NCBI GenBank assembly: GCA_050633205.1
Contig: JBOEGA010000026.1
Location: 15,535 to 79,534 of the forward strand
Source: CBDHHC01 sp050633205
Lineage (GTDB): Bacteria; Pseudomonadota; Alphaproteobacteria; Rhizobiales; CBDHHC01
Length of the DNA: 64,000 nt
Direction: 5' to 3'
The notes below the pieces were generated by a model that saw only the letters and a program-made list of their open reading frames with translations, ran no database searches and was not told the origin of the DNA. Numbering within the stretch: position 1 is the first letter of the stretch; each line of letters starts with the position of its first letter. The translations under genes were made by a program, and so were the position numbers. Positions 1 to 8,666 of the stretch are shown here, in pieces.

Positions 1-658
1 CATTTACACCTTCTTCCAGGCATTGACGAACCAATAAGATATCTGGTGTATGGATCTGTACATCCATGCCACAAATAACTCCATGTTGTGCTAACAATAA
101 TGCAGCTGGATCTGTCCCCAGTATTACCAGTTTTACAGGTGGAATATAAACTCTTTGAAATGCTATGCCGTCAAAACTGGTTTGATGAATGTTTGAAAAA
201 TCAGATTTTTTCAAGCTGGATATACCATATTTGGTATTTATTTTTAAAGAGAATGGTTGCCTCTTCTGGTAGTATATGGTCGCTTGCCTCGCAAGTTCCA
301 TGTCAAATTCCTGATCAAAATATAAGTCCACCCCACTGCCACATGGCAGGGTTATATCTATAAAACGGGAATCTTTGCCATAGCGGATAAAATTATTTCT
401 TCCAGTTTTCAATGCCTCCTGAGATTGCAAAATAATTTCACTGCGAAGACAACCATCTGCGATATGCCCAAAATAACTACCATCCTCACCGACAAGCATT
501 TGTGCACCAATCTGTCGTGGTGAAGAACCATGAGAATTTACAAGTGTTACCAGGACTGATTTTTTACCCCTGAGCATCCAGTTATACATAACAGGGAGTA
601 CATTGTCTGTATCAACTGACTGGTTCTTATATTCAAATTGATACCTCTTACCAAGCAT
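1..658 (-). CDS. xdhC: XdhC-family molybdenum cofactor maturation protein, C-terminus cut by window edge
   Basis: Reading leftward from ATG at 658 gives an open frame of about 219 residues that runs off the window. The N-terminal part has the XdhC/CoxI pattern: VTLVNSHGSSPRQIGAQM near residues 38-55, then GHIADGCLRSEI in place of the usual SGGC segment. Near residue 180 a Rossmann-like stretch (KLVILGTDPAALLLAQHG) begins. XdhC proteins bind molybdenum cofactor, promote its sulfuration and insert it into xanthine-dehydrogenase-family enzymes. This fits the divergent three-subunit hydroxylase starting at 829. The start is supported by AGGA five bases upstream; another in-frame ATG lies at 670. 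The family call is by motif; the substrate enzyme is inferred from context. Confidence 0.82.
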   Translation of the reverse strand, partial: MLGKRYQFEYKNQSVDTDNVLPVMYNWMLRGKKSVLVTLVNSHGSSPRQIGAQMLVGEDGSYFGHIADGCLRSEIILQSQEALKTGRNNFIRYGKDSRFIDITLPCGSGVDLYFDQEFDMELARQATIYYQKRQPFSLKINTKYGISSLKKSDFSNIHQTSFDGIAFQRVYIPPVKLVILGTDPAALLLAQHGVICGMDVQIHTPDILLVRQCLEEGVN

Positions 659-828
659 TTTGTTCCTCATATATATGTTTATAGTCATATTTATTTAATT
701 TTATGCTTTGGTCAATTGAGAACGCATAGTCCAATAGTATAATTATAAAAATATAAAAATGATATTGACATATCATATAAATATTATGATCATCATATAT
801 ATGATAGTCAGCATGAAATGAGGAAGCT
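659..828. promoter_or_regulatory. Divergent promoter/operator region between xdhC and the molybdenum hydroxylase genes
   Basis: This very AT-rich gap separates two divergent transcription units. It holds a perfect inverted repeat, TATCATAT at 771-778 and ATATGATA at 799-806, around a central ATGATCAT palindrome (786-793), just upstream of the GTG start at 829. Position and symmetry suggest a regulator site. The regulator is unknown; the TetR protein encoded at 7876-8460 is the nearest candidate. Confidence 0.4.
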
Positions 829-1308
829 GTGGCAGCAAGTAATATTAGATTAAGCGTTGATGGCAAGCTGTTAAACGCGTCTGTTGAACCTCGAAAACTT
901 CTGGTTCAGGCACTCCGAGAAGACTTTAAGTGTTCTTCTCCCCACATTGGTTGTGAAACAGGAAGGTGTGGTGCCTGCACTGTTCTGCTTAACGGGCATG
1001 CAGTTAAATCCTGTATGGTTCTGGCAGTTCAGGCAGATGACGGTGAGGTGATAACAGCAGCCGGTCTGGAGCAATCAGAAGGCCTGAATCCATTACAGCA
1101 AGCTTTTCAGAATAATCATGCCCTGCAATGTGGTTACTGCACTTCAGGTATGCTTTGTGCTGCAACTGATCTTCTGGAAAATACACCGGAACCTTCTGAA
1201 AAAGACATAAGGGAAGCGATGAGGGGTAATCTTTGCAGATGTACAGGATACTCACATATTGTTGACGCTATCACTGAGGCAAGTCAATCCCAGGGAGAAA
1301 AGGCATGA
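829..1308 (+). CDS. [2Fe-2S] small subunit of a xanthine dehydrogenase/CO dehydrogenase-family hydroxylase
   Basis: This 159-residue iron-sulfur subunit passes electrons from the molybdenum centre to FAD in a three-subunit hydroxylase. All eight cluster ligands are visible: Cys42, 47, 50 and 62 of the plant-type ferredoxin cluster (CETGRCGACTV), and Cys101, 104, 136 and 138 of the all-helical second cluster (QCGYC and LCRC). Length is normal for CoxS/HcrC-type subunits. Translation starts at GTG, with GAGGAAG directly upstream; the nearby ATGs are out of frame or quickly terminated. It overlaps the large-subunit gene by four bases, so the two are translationally coupled. The substrate cannot be read from this subunit. 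Confidence 0.93.
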   Translation: MAASNIRLSVDGKLLNASVEPRKLLVQALREDFKCSSPHIGCETGRCGACTVLLNGHAVKSCMVLAVQADDGEVITAAGLEQSEGLNPLQQAFQNNHALQCGYCTSGMLCAATDLLENTPEPSEKDIREAMRGNLCRCTGYSHIVDAITEASQSQGEKA

Positions 1309-3671
1309 GTAATAGTTCAAGGCCAGACAGCACGATCCCTTCGGAAAAATGGATAGGTAAAGCAGTTCCCCGTATGGAAGACATACGCTTTCTGAAAGGA
1401 AAAGGTAAGTATGTTGATGATATTACCTTGCCGGGGCAACTTTACGCTCACTTTGTGAGGAGTCCGCATCCTCATGCAAAAATCATTAATGTTAACCTGG
1501 ATAAAGTCCGTAGTATTTCAGGTGTTATAGCAGCATATTCGTCTGAAGATCTTGGAGGGCTGAAAGAAATAAAACCTAACTGGATACTTCCGGGATCAAG
1601 CCCCAAAGGCAGGCCAGTACTTGCGCATGAAAAAGTCCGCCATGTCGGAGAGGCTGTTGTAGCAATTATAGCAGATACTCCGGAAATTGCCTGTGATGCT
1701 GGGGAGTTTGTCGATATTCAGTATGAAGTGCTCGATTTTGTTACAAACCAGAGTGTCGCTCTTACTGATGAAGCCCCAAAACTCCATGATGATCTAGAGA
1801 ATAACCAGGCGACTATATTCAGGACAGGTACAAAGACATTTGAAAAGGCAGTATCTCAGGCCAGGCATCATATTAAATTCAAGTTGCGCAATCAGAGGCT
1901 GATACCATTCTCGATCGAAGCCAGAGCCGTAAATGCTGATTATAACAGTTCTACTGGTAATATGACTGTCTATGTTTCCCAGCAGCTGCCTCATATGTTC
2001 CGTCGAATGCTGGCTGAAGCCCTTGCATTTCCCGAGCATAAGCTGCGTGTGATTTCTCCAGATGTGGGTGGTGGCTTTGGCCCGAAAATGCACTTTTACC
2101 CGGAAGATTATTTAATCGCATATGCTTCCATTACCCTCGGTCAACCGGTGAAATGGACGGAAAAAAGAAGAGAAAATGCTGTTGCCACAACGCATGGTCG
2201 CGATCATGAAATGATGGTAGAGGTTGCCGTTGAGGATAATGGAAAAATAACAGGCCTCAGAGTCTTCAGTACGGCAAATGTCGGGGCTTATCTATCATCT
2301 ATGGGATCTGGTGTTCCTACTGTCAATGTTGGTCTGTTTATGCTGGGTGTTTATTTTATTGAACATTCTGATGTTATAATTCGATGCGCTTATACAAATA
2401 CAACTCCGGTTGACGCCTATAGAGGGGCAGGAAGACCGGAAGCTGCATATCTCATTGAGCGGACAATGGATCGGGTAGCGCAGGAACTCAATCTGGATCC
2501 TGCAGATGTAAGACTGGTAAATTTTATTCCAGATTTACCTTACCGCCAACCAACAGGTGTTACAATTGATACCGGGCAATATGTACATACTCTGAACCAG
2601 GCCAAAGAACTTATCGACTATGACAAGTTGAGGCAGGATCAATATGAAGCCAGACAGAAAAACCGGTATATTGGGCTTGGTATCAGCAATTATACAGAAA
2701 CCTGTGGGGTTGGTCCTGCTGAGGCGATGGAGCCAACGGGGTTCGACAGAGGTGGCTTTGAGAGTGCGGTTGTACGTGTTCACCCGGACGGGCATGTCAC
2801 GATATTATCCGGTTCTCACAGTCATGGTCAGGGGCATGTAACTACCTTTGCACAAATTGCAGCTGATGAGCTGGGGATAGCTCCGGATAATATTGAGGTT
2901 ATTCAGGGTGACACTGATATTGTTCCTTTTGGTATCGGAACCTTTAATTCAAGATCTGTTGTTATCGGGGGTTCTGCCGTTAAAGTTGCTGCCGAACGTA
3001 TCGCCAGCAAAATGAATAAAATTGCAGCCTGTCTTCTGAAATCTTCTACTGATGAGATTGAGCGACATGGTGAGATATTCAAGGTACAAAATAGTAATTC
3101 ATCTGTAACCCTTACTGATATTGCAAGAGCTGCCTGGACAGGGCAGGGATTGACACGTGATTTGAGTATCGGACTGGAAGAGACAGAGTTTTATCACCCT
3201 ACAGCAATGGCATCTCCTTATGGTGCTCATATTGCACTTGTTGAGGTTGATATAGAAACTGGTGAAATAGACTTGCAGAGATATCTGGCAGTTGATGATT
3301 GTGGTGTTATCATAAATCCGTTACTTGCCAGTGGGCAGGTTCATGGTGGTGTTTTACAAGGCATAGGACAGGCTCTCTACGAAGATGGAACTTATGATCT
3401 TCAGGGTATGCCACCTCTGGAACCATCTATCCCCCGTTTTGATTTCTCACCACGTATTGAAGCATCGCACACAATTACTCCAACACCAACAAACCCTCTT
3501 GGTGCAAAAGGACTGGGTGAAGCCGGAACTATCGGAGCTCCTCCGGCTATAGTCAATGCTGTTATTGATGCTTTATGGCCACTTGGCGTTAAAGATCTGG
3601 ACATGCCCCTAACGCCTGAACGTGTCCTTAATTCCATCAAACTTTCAAGAGGGGAGGAGACTTTCCAATGA
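1305..3671 (+). CDS. Molybdopterin-binding catalytic large subunit of xanthine dehydrogenase-family enzyme
   Basis: This 788-residue catalytic subunit has the aldehyde oxidase/xanthine dehydrogenase N-terminal domain (about 20-135) followed by the molybdopterin-binding region. VGGGFGPKM lies near residue 254. AYRGAGRPEA near 370 is the form-II signature; true CO dehydrogenases carry AYRCSFR, so CO oxidation is unlikely. GEAGTIGAP near 737-745 carries the conserved catalytic glutamate. The enzyme should hydroxylate an aromatic or aldehyde-like carbon with water as oxygen donor. Neighbouring CoA-transferase and crotonase genes suggest an acid or CoA-thioester substrate, as with 2-furoyl-CoA or hydroxybenzoyl-CoA enzymes, but this is inference. 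It overlaps the FAD-subunit gene by four bases. Confidence 0.9.
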   Translation: MSNSSRPDSTIPSEKWIGKAVPRMEDIRFLKGKGKYVDDITLPGQLYAHFVRSPHPHAKIINVNLDKVRSISGVIAAYSSEDLGGLKEIKPNWILPGSSPKGRPVLAHEKVRHVGEAVVAIIADTPEIACDAGEFVDIQYEVLDFVTNQSVALTDEAPKLHDDLENNQATIFRTGTKTFEKAVSQARHHIKFKLRNQRLIPFSIEARAVNADYNSSTGNMTVYVSQQLPHMFRRMLAEALAFPEHKLRVISPDVGGGFGPKMHFYPEDYLIAYASITLGQPVKWTEKRRENAVATTHGRDHEMMVEVAVEDNGKITGLRVFSTANVGAYLSSMGSGVPTVNVGLFMLGVYFIEHSDVIIRCAYTNTTPVDAYRGAGRPEAAYLIERTMDRVAQELNLDPADVRLVNFIPDLPYRQPTGVTIDTGQYVHTLNQAKELIDYDKLRQDQYEARQKNRYIGLGISNYTETCGVGPAEAMEPTGFDRGGFESAVVRVHPDGHVTILSGSHSHGQGHVTTFAQIAADELGIAPDNIEVIQGDTDIVPFGIGTFNSRSVVIGGSAVKVAAERIASKMNKIAACLLKSSTDEIERHGEIFKVQNSNSSVTLTDIARAAWTGQGLTRDLSIGLEETEFYHPTAMASPYGAHIALVEVDIETGEIDLQRYLAVDDCGVIINPLLASGQVHGGVLQGIGQALYEDGTYDLQGMPPLEPSIPRFDFSPRIEASHTITPTPTNPLGAKGLGEAGTIGAPPAIVNAVIDALWPLGVKDLDMPLTPERVLNSIKLSRGEETFQ

Positions 3672-4534
3672 TACCCGCATCATTTGATTATGTAAGGCCC
3701 TCGACTATCAAAGAGGCATTTCACGCAAAAGTATCCGGTGGCGCTGAGGCTGTTATACTTGCAGGTGGTCAAAGCCTGATAACAGATCTGAAATTACGGA
3801 ATAAACAACCGGTTACGATAATTGATATCTCTGCAATTCCTGGACTTGATGAAATTTCTTTTGTAGATAACAGGCTTTTTGCAGGGGCAATGGCACGTCA
3901 GACCGAGATTGTCTCAAAAGCAAGAGATTGGACACTTTTAGGTCAGGTTGCAGATGCTGCTGCAGACCCAATGGTTCGACGCAGAGGGACGCTGGTCGGA
4001 GCATTTTGTGAAGCTGACCCAGGAGGTGACTGGGTGGCAGCAGGATTGGTACTGGAAGCTACTGTATCCATAGCCAGTATGAGACCGCATTCAGGTAATG
4101 AACTTGTTATACGCAAGATACCGTTATCAGACTTTATTGTGGGAGCAAAACAAGTTGCATTATCTCATGGAGATATTGTTACTGGCGCAATAATACCGGC
4201 GCAACCTGCGGGCGTGAAAACAATCTATAAAAAAGTCAAGCATACCAGTGTTGGATGGAGTATTGCCTCAACAGCAATGACATATGATCCGACAAATCAT
4301 CAATTCAGGATTGCAGTATCCGGGGCTGTGGATTTTCCAAAGCGCCTTACAGTTCTTGAGCAGAAACTTGGAACGACAGACATACAAAGCACGGATGCAA
4401 TTAATCTGGCTGTTTCAAACTCGCTACAGGAGTTGAAGTTTCGGGGAGATCACTATGCTTCAGCGGAATACAGAAAGCACAGACTTGGTGTTTTACTAAA
4501 GAGAACAATACAGGAGCTGGTTACAGGCAGATAG
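3668..4534 (+). CDS. FAD-binding middle subunit of the molybdenum hydroxylase
   Basis: This 288-residue protein is a CoxM-type flavin subunit. The first FAD phosphate-binding segment is clear (LAGGQSLITDLKLR near residues 31-44). The second, usually TIGGN-like, is present as RRRGTLVGAFCEADPGGDW near 104-122, a somewhat divergent version. The C-terminal CO-dehydrogenase flavoprotein domain follows (about 185-285). It accepts electrons from the iron-sulfur subunit. The gene order small-large-medium and four-base overlaps show one operon. The physiological electron acceptor is unknown. Confidence 0.9.
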   Translation: MIPASFDYVRPSTIKEAFHAKVSGGAEAVILAGGQSLITDLKLRNKQPVTIIDISAIPGLDEISFVDNRLFAGAMARQTEIVSKARDWTLLGQVADAAADPMVRRRGTLVGAFCEADPGGDWVAAGLVLEATVSIASMRPHSGNELVIRKIPLSDFIVGAKQVALSHGDIVTGAIIPAQPAGVKTIYKKVKHTSVGWSIASTAMTYDPTNHQFRIAVSGAVDFPKRLTVLEQKLGTTDIQSTDAINLAVSNSLQELKFRGDHYASAEYRKHRLGVLLKRTIQELVTGR

Positions 4535-4576
4535 CCCTGAGCTCAATATTCTAATAATAACCAGAAAGGCTAATCT

Positions 4577-5392
4577 ATGACTGAAGAACAACTGGTCGTG
4601 AGAGATCAACAGGATTCTATTGCAATATTAACGATGCAATACAGACCATATAATCTGCTGGGCCCCAAACTTATGAGTGCGTTTCGTAAAGAAATATCCA
4701 ATGCCCTGGAGGCAAACAGCCGATGTATTGTTATTAAAAGTGGACTGAGGCATTTTTCGGCAGGAGCAGATCTGGATATTTTCCAGGAGAGAGCGTCAAG
4801 TACGGATGCTGTTGATCCGGGAGCAAGAAAAACTGATGAAAATGCTGAACGTTCTGCAGTCGTAGAATTTTTAAGAATGTTTGAACTCGCACCTGTACCA
4901 ATTGTAGCGAGTGTTCATGGTGTATGCCTTGGTGGTGGTCTGGAGCTGGCGTTAGCCTGTGATTATATTATAGCAACTTCCTCTGCAAAAATTGGTTCAG
5001 TCGAAGCAACATTGGGGCTTCACCCACTAATGGGGGGGATACAACGGCAGGTTCAGCGAATTGGAGCAGCAAGAGCAAAGGAAATGTCGATGCTGGCTCG
5101 TCGTTATGATGCTAAAACTCTGGCGAACTGGGGACTGATAAATCTGGTTGTTCCGGACGATCATCTGGAAAGTGCAACCATGACTATTGCTCAGGAATTT
5201 GCTAACGGTCCAACGCTTGCTCATGCAGCTACAAAACAACTTGCATATATTGCCGCAAATGAAGGCGTGCTTGCGGCTGATGACGCCATGGCAGAATGTC
5301 AGAAACCGATCTGGTCTTCAGAAGATCTGAAAATCGGTCTTGAATCATTTATGAAAAATGGCCCCGGTTTAGCAAAGTTTAAAGGACAATAA
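4577..5392 (+). CDS. Enoyl-CoA hydratase/isomerase (crotonase) family protein
   Basis: This 271-residue crotonase-fold enzyme is in the hydroxylase operon, 42 bases downstream of the FAD subunit. The CoA-binding and oxyanion-hole segment VHGVCLGGGLELALACDY lies near residues 113-130. Both acidic positions used by hydratases appear kept: Glu in GSVEATLGL near 142 and Glu in ARAKEM near 168. It could hydrate an unsaturated acyl-CoA or hydrolyse an activated ring-opening product. HmfE of furoate degradation is a crotonase working beside an XDH-type dehydrogenase, which is a useful comparison but not proof. The exact substrate is unknown. Confidence 0.85.
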   Translation: MTEEQLVVRDQQDSIAILTMQYRPYNLLGPKLMSAFRKEISNALEANSRCIVIKSGLRHFSAGADLDIFQERASSTDAVDPGARKTDENAERSAVVEFLRMFELAPVPIVASVHGVCLGGGLELALACDYIIATSSAKIGSVEATLGLHPLMGGIQRQVQRIGAARAKEMSMLARRYDAKTLANWGLINLVVPDDHLESATMTIAQEFANGPTLAHAATKQLAYIAANEGVLAADDAMAECQKPIWSSEDLKIGLESFMKNGPGLAKFKGQ

Positions 5393-5396
5393 GTAA

Positions 5397-6641
5397 ATGA
5401 GTGGACCTCTTTCAGGAATACGAGTTGTAGATTTCAGTCGTGTATTGGCAGGACCATTATGCGGAAAAACGTTGCAGGATCTTGGGGCGGAAGTCATTAA
5501 AATCGAACCTCCCAGACCCGATGTAACCCGACTTGCTGCGCCATCTAATGGAAAAATGTCTGGATATTATGCACAACAGAATGCTGGCAAGAAAAATATC
5601 AGCATTAATCTGAATGTGCCGGGAGCTAAAGAAATAGCCCTGCGTCTTTGCGATACTGCTGATATCGTAATCGAGAACTTCAGAGCGGGTGCTCTTGAAT
5701 CTTTCGGGTTGGGTTATGAGGATTTGAAAAAACGCAATCCGAATATAATCTATGCTTCAATAACGGGGTATGGTCAGAAAGGGCCATGGGCAGCGCGCAT
5801 GGCTTATGCTCCGACTGTGCAGGCAGAGGCAGGATTTACCGCGAACAGTATCAATCATTATGATGAGAACCTTAAATACTGGCAGACTGACAGTCTTTCC
5901 CATGCTGATGTGTATACGGGGCTTCAGGCGACAATAGCTATTCTGGCTGCGCTTCATCAGCGAAAAACTGATGGTAAGGGGCAATTTATTGATATAGCCA
6001 TGGCGGCGACTCTGATGTCTATAAATGAAAGGGCTCATGTTGACCTGACAGGGCTGGAGCTTGGTGATGAACCTGCTGTTCTTGGCGCTACAGACAGTCC
6101 GTTCTTTGAAGGACCTGAAGGTGAAAGGTTTGTGGTGGCGACCAGCCTGATCGGTTCCCTGACATTCAGATCATATCTAATGGCTATGAGAAGAGGTGAT
6201 CTTGTTAATGATCCGAGATTTTCTACAGCGGCAGCGCGAAAAGAGAATCTTCAGGAACTTCGGAAGATTGTACAAACCTGGATCCATACTTTCCCGGATA
6301 TGGATACGCTTGACGCTCAATTTGATGAAGCAAAAATTGCAATGGGTGAAATCAGGGATATTGATACACTTGCCGAGACTGAATGGGCTGAATACTGGGG
6401 AGCGATCCAGGAAGTTTCAGACCGTAATGGTGGAACATACCGCCTGCCAGGACGACCGTGGCATTTCTCGGATACAAAGCTTCACGCTTTAGGTGATCCT
6501 GCATTACAAGGTGAGCATAACGAGGATATTTGTCAGGAAATCGGATTTTCAGAACAGGAAATTGAAGAGTTTAAAAACTCAGGTGCCATTGTAAAAGAAG
6601 CTCCCATTCCGCCGGAGCTTTTGGGAGGAACTGGTAAGTAA
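5397..6641 (+). CDS. Class III CoA-transferase (CaiB/BaiF family)
   Basis: This 414-residue protein opens with the typical GIRVVDFSRVLAGPLCG and GAEVIKIEPP segments (residues 6-44). It carries a likely catalytic aspartate at 171 in SHADVYTGLQA, the position where family members form the aspartyl-CoA anhydride. It should move CoA between carboxylic acids, so it could activate the pathway substrate before hydroxylation or recycle CoA afterwards. It starts four bases after the crotonase gene and its stop overlaps the next start (TAATG), so expression is tightly coupled. Substrate is not predictable from sequence alone. Confidence 0.9.
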   Translation: MSGPLSGIRVVDFSRVLAGPLCGKTLQDLGAEVIKIEPPRPDVTRLAAPSNGKMSGYYAQQNAGKKNISINLNVPGAKEIALRLCDTADIVIENFRAGALESFGLGYEDLKKRNPNIIYASITGYGQKGPWAARMAYAPTVQAEAGFTANSINHYDENLKYWQTDSLSHADVYTGLQATIAILAALHQRKTDGKGQFIDIAMAATLMSINERAHVDLTGLELGDEPAVLGATDSPFFEGPEGERFVVATSLIGSLTFRSYLMAMRRGDLVNDPRFSTAAARKENLQELRKIVQTWIHTFPDMDTLDAQFDEAKIAMGEIRDIDTLAETEWAEYWGAIQEVSDRNGGTYRLPGRPWHFSDTKLHALGDPALQGEHNEDICQEIGFSEQEIEEFKNSGAIVKEAPIPPELLGGTGK

Positions 6642-7870
6642 TGATAAAAAGCTGGGTTGAGGGAACTGAGGGAAGTGGTTTTGATTTAAACCACCTTCCT
6701 TTTGGAATTGCACGGGATCTGAATGGTTATAGTAATAGTCTGGCTGTTGCTATAGGGCCTTTTGCACTGAACCTCGTGAAAGTACACGAGCTGGGTTATC
6801 TGACCTATATACCGCTGGAGTATCTTCTGTCCGCGAACCTGAATGCGTTTCTGGAGCTCGGAAAAGATATTCACGACAGATTGCGTGCGGATTTAAAGAA
6901 ATGGCTTTCTCAACCCGGCCTGAAAAAAGCATTGGAAATTGCTCTAGTTGACAGAGAGAGTATTCAGATGGCTTGCCCTTTGGCTCCTCCTGACTTTGTT
7001 GATTTCTATTCCAGTTTGCATCATGCAGAACGTTCCTCAAAGTTGTCTGGAAAATCGGTTCATCGAAACTGGTTTTCCATGCCGGTGGGGTACCACAGCA
7101 GAGCAGGGTCAATTAAGGGAAATAATGCTTTTATTGAAAGACCTTTTGGTCAGGTATTAGTGGAAGATCGGCCTGTTTACAAAGCAACCGGGTCTCTGGA
7201 CTTTGAGCTGGAGTTGGGTTTTGTGGTCAGAGCTGCACACCCGGCAGGCAATATTTCAGCTTCCGGTTTTATCGACAGTGTTTTTGGTGTTTCGTTACTC
7301 AATGACTGGAGTGCGCGTGATTTGCAAAAATGGGAAAGTTTTCCACTTGGTCCTTTTCATGCAAAGTCTTTTGCGACTCAAACTGCCTCATGGGTAACTC
7401 CTATAGAAGCTTTATTGCCTTATGCTCTCAGAAACAAATCACAGAGTGAGGCTTTGGATTATCTGAGGCACGATATGGCTCTAACCTTTGATCTCCACCT
7501 TGAGGTCTGCTTGCAGACACCCGAAATGAAGCTTGAAAATATTTCCCCGTTTGTTATTTCCAGGTCTAACTATAAACATACATATTGGGATGGTGCTCAG
7601 CAGCTTGCGCATATAACTGCAAATGGTGCTCCTGCAAGAGTTGGCGACCTTTTTGGTTCGGGTACTATTTCCGGGCCCAAAGTAGAAAATTCAGGTTGTC
7701 TTCTTGAATTGACATCTGCGGGGCAGAATCCTGTCATTCTTCCCAATGGACAACAGAGAAGATGGCTGGAAAATGGAGATACAATTTTATTTAAGGGGAC
7801 TTTGGAAAAAGAAGGTGCAGAACCAATAAGTCTGGGAGAGCTTTCGGGTACAGTAACGGCCGGAAACTGA
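6641..7870 (+). CDS. Fumarylacetoacetase-like hydrolase
   Basis: At 409 residues this matches true fumarylacetoacetase in length and architecture, with an N-terminal SH3-like domain (about 1-115) and a C-terminal FAH domain. Metal and catalytic residues are visible. DFYSSLHHA near 120-128 holds the metal-binding Asp and the catalytic His; FELELGF near 187-193 holds the Glu pair; LNDWSARDLQKWE near 219-231 holds the fourth acid. It cleaves a C-C bond in a 1,3-diketo acid. No homogentisate dioxygenase or maleylacetoacetate isomerase lies beside it. It may therefore act on a product of the hydroxylase/CoA-transferase pathway instead of tyrosine catabolism. It is the last gene of the operon. Confidence 0.87.
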   Translation: MIKSWVEGTEGSGFDLNHLPFGIARDLNGYSNSLAVAIGPFALNLVKVHELGYLTYIPLEYLLSANLNAFLELGKDIHDRLRADLKKWLSQPGLKKALEIALVDRESIQMACPLAPPDFVDFYSSLHHAERSSKLSGKSVHRNWFSMPVGYHSRAGSIKGNNAFIERPFGQVLVEDRPVYKATGSLDFELELGFVVRAAHPAGNISASGFIDSVFGVSLLNDWSARDLQKWESFPLGPFHAKSFATQTASWVTPIEALLPYALRNKSQSEALDYLRHDMALTFDLHLEVCLQTPEMKLENISPFVISRSNYKHTYWDGAQQLAHITANGAPARVGDLFGSGTISGPKVENSGCLLELTSAGQNPVILPNGQQRRWLENGDTILFKGTLEKEGAEPISLGELSGTVTAGN

Positions 7871-7875
7871 TATTA

Positions 7876-8460
7876 TCAGGCTATGCCAAATCTGTTCAGT
7901 AACCCCAATCTGGTATCATTGATTATTTTATCAGATTGATCCGGGTTCTGAACGGCCTGTGCCATTTTCACGGCTCCCACCATTTCAGACATTAATGAAG
8001 TTGCAGTTGCTTCATCGTATGATTCATCAATATTTCTGACAAAGCTGAAGAGAAAATCGATAAGAAGTCCCAGACCTTCTCCGAAACGCCTTCTTGATAC
8101 TTCCGAGAGGTGGGGAAGATTACCCGTCAATATTGGAATGAAACATCCTTCAATCTGTCCATCACGGTGTTTTGCTGATAAGTAGAAATTAATATAGTCC
8201 TTCAGACCCTGTTCAGGGTCTTTTCCCTCAAAATATTTCTTTAACTGACTTATCGTATCCGAGCACATTTGATTAACAGCTTCAGCAATCAATTCATCCT
8301 TGTTGGCAAAATGAGCGTAAAACCCACCATGAGTCAGGCCTGCCTCATTCATAACCTCTGCTACGCCCAGTTTTTTCAAACCATTCTTTCGAATTAACTG
8401 AATCGCAGAGCTGATGATGCGTTCTCTGGTTCTTTCCTTATGTTTTGTTTTGCGTGCCAT
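7876..8460 (-). CDS. TetR/AcrR-family transcriptional regulator
   Basis: This 194-residue regulator has a classic N-terminal TetR helix-turn-helix (residues about 10-55; VAEVMNEAGLTHGGFYAHF is the recognition region) and a helical ligand-binding C-terminal domain resembling the NemR/TetR_C branch. It is encoded convergently with the catabolic operon, whose last stop is five bases away. Both that operon and the downstream peptide importer are plausible targets. A near-palindrome immediately upstream of its start suggests autoregulation. The effector is unknown. Confidence 0.88.
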   Translation of the reverse strand: MARKTKHKERTRERIISSAIQLIRKNGLKKLGVAEVMNEAGLTHGGFYAHFANKDELIAEAVNQMCSDTISQLKKYFEGKDPEQGLKDYINFYLSAKHRDGQIEGCFIPILTGNLPHLSEVSRRRFGEGLGLLIDFLFSFVRNIDESYDEATATSLMSEMVGAVKMAQAVQNPDQSDKIINDTRLGLLNRFGIA

Positions 8461-8469
8461 CTCAATTAG

Positions 8470-8496
8470 TATACCTACATATTTATGATAGGCATA
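8470..8496. promoter_or_regulatory. Candidate TetR operator upstream of the TetR gene
   Basis: TATACCTA (8470-8477) and TAGGCATA (8489-8496) form an inverted repeat with one mismatch and an 11-base AT-rich spacer. It starts ten bases upstream of the TetR start codon. The location is typical of an autoregulatory operator; binding is inferred. Confidence 0.4.
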
Positions 8497-8666
8497 ATAT
8501 AAAAAAAGTACCTTTTTTCAAGAGGATTTTTTAGGGGGGACTTGTTCCTGGCTGCTTCTACACAATCTCCGCTATTTAATAGGTCAATGCAAGCAGGAAG
8601 AATGGAGCAACGACGACAAGGGTTATAGTTTGTAAAGCCTATTGTTTTGTTGTGAGACAGCAGTTA

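Noticed and set aside
88..363. A 91-residue plus-strand frame at the left edge
   Set aside because: It is a shadow of the minus-strand xdhC gene, whose motifs are clear in the opposite direction.
648..866. A 72-residue minus-strand frame across the xdhC-hydroxylase gap
   Set aside because: It covers the promoter region and runs antisense into the hydroxylase small-subunit start. Its composition is AT-driven (Ile, Tyr, Asn), so it looks like chance.
1305..3671. Aerobic CO dehydrogenase large subunit (coxL)
   Set aside because: The active-site loop reads AYRGAGR, not the AYRCSFR of true CO dehydrogenases, and no cox accessory genes are present.
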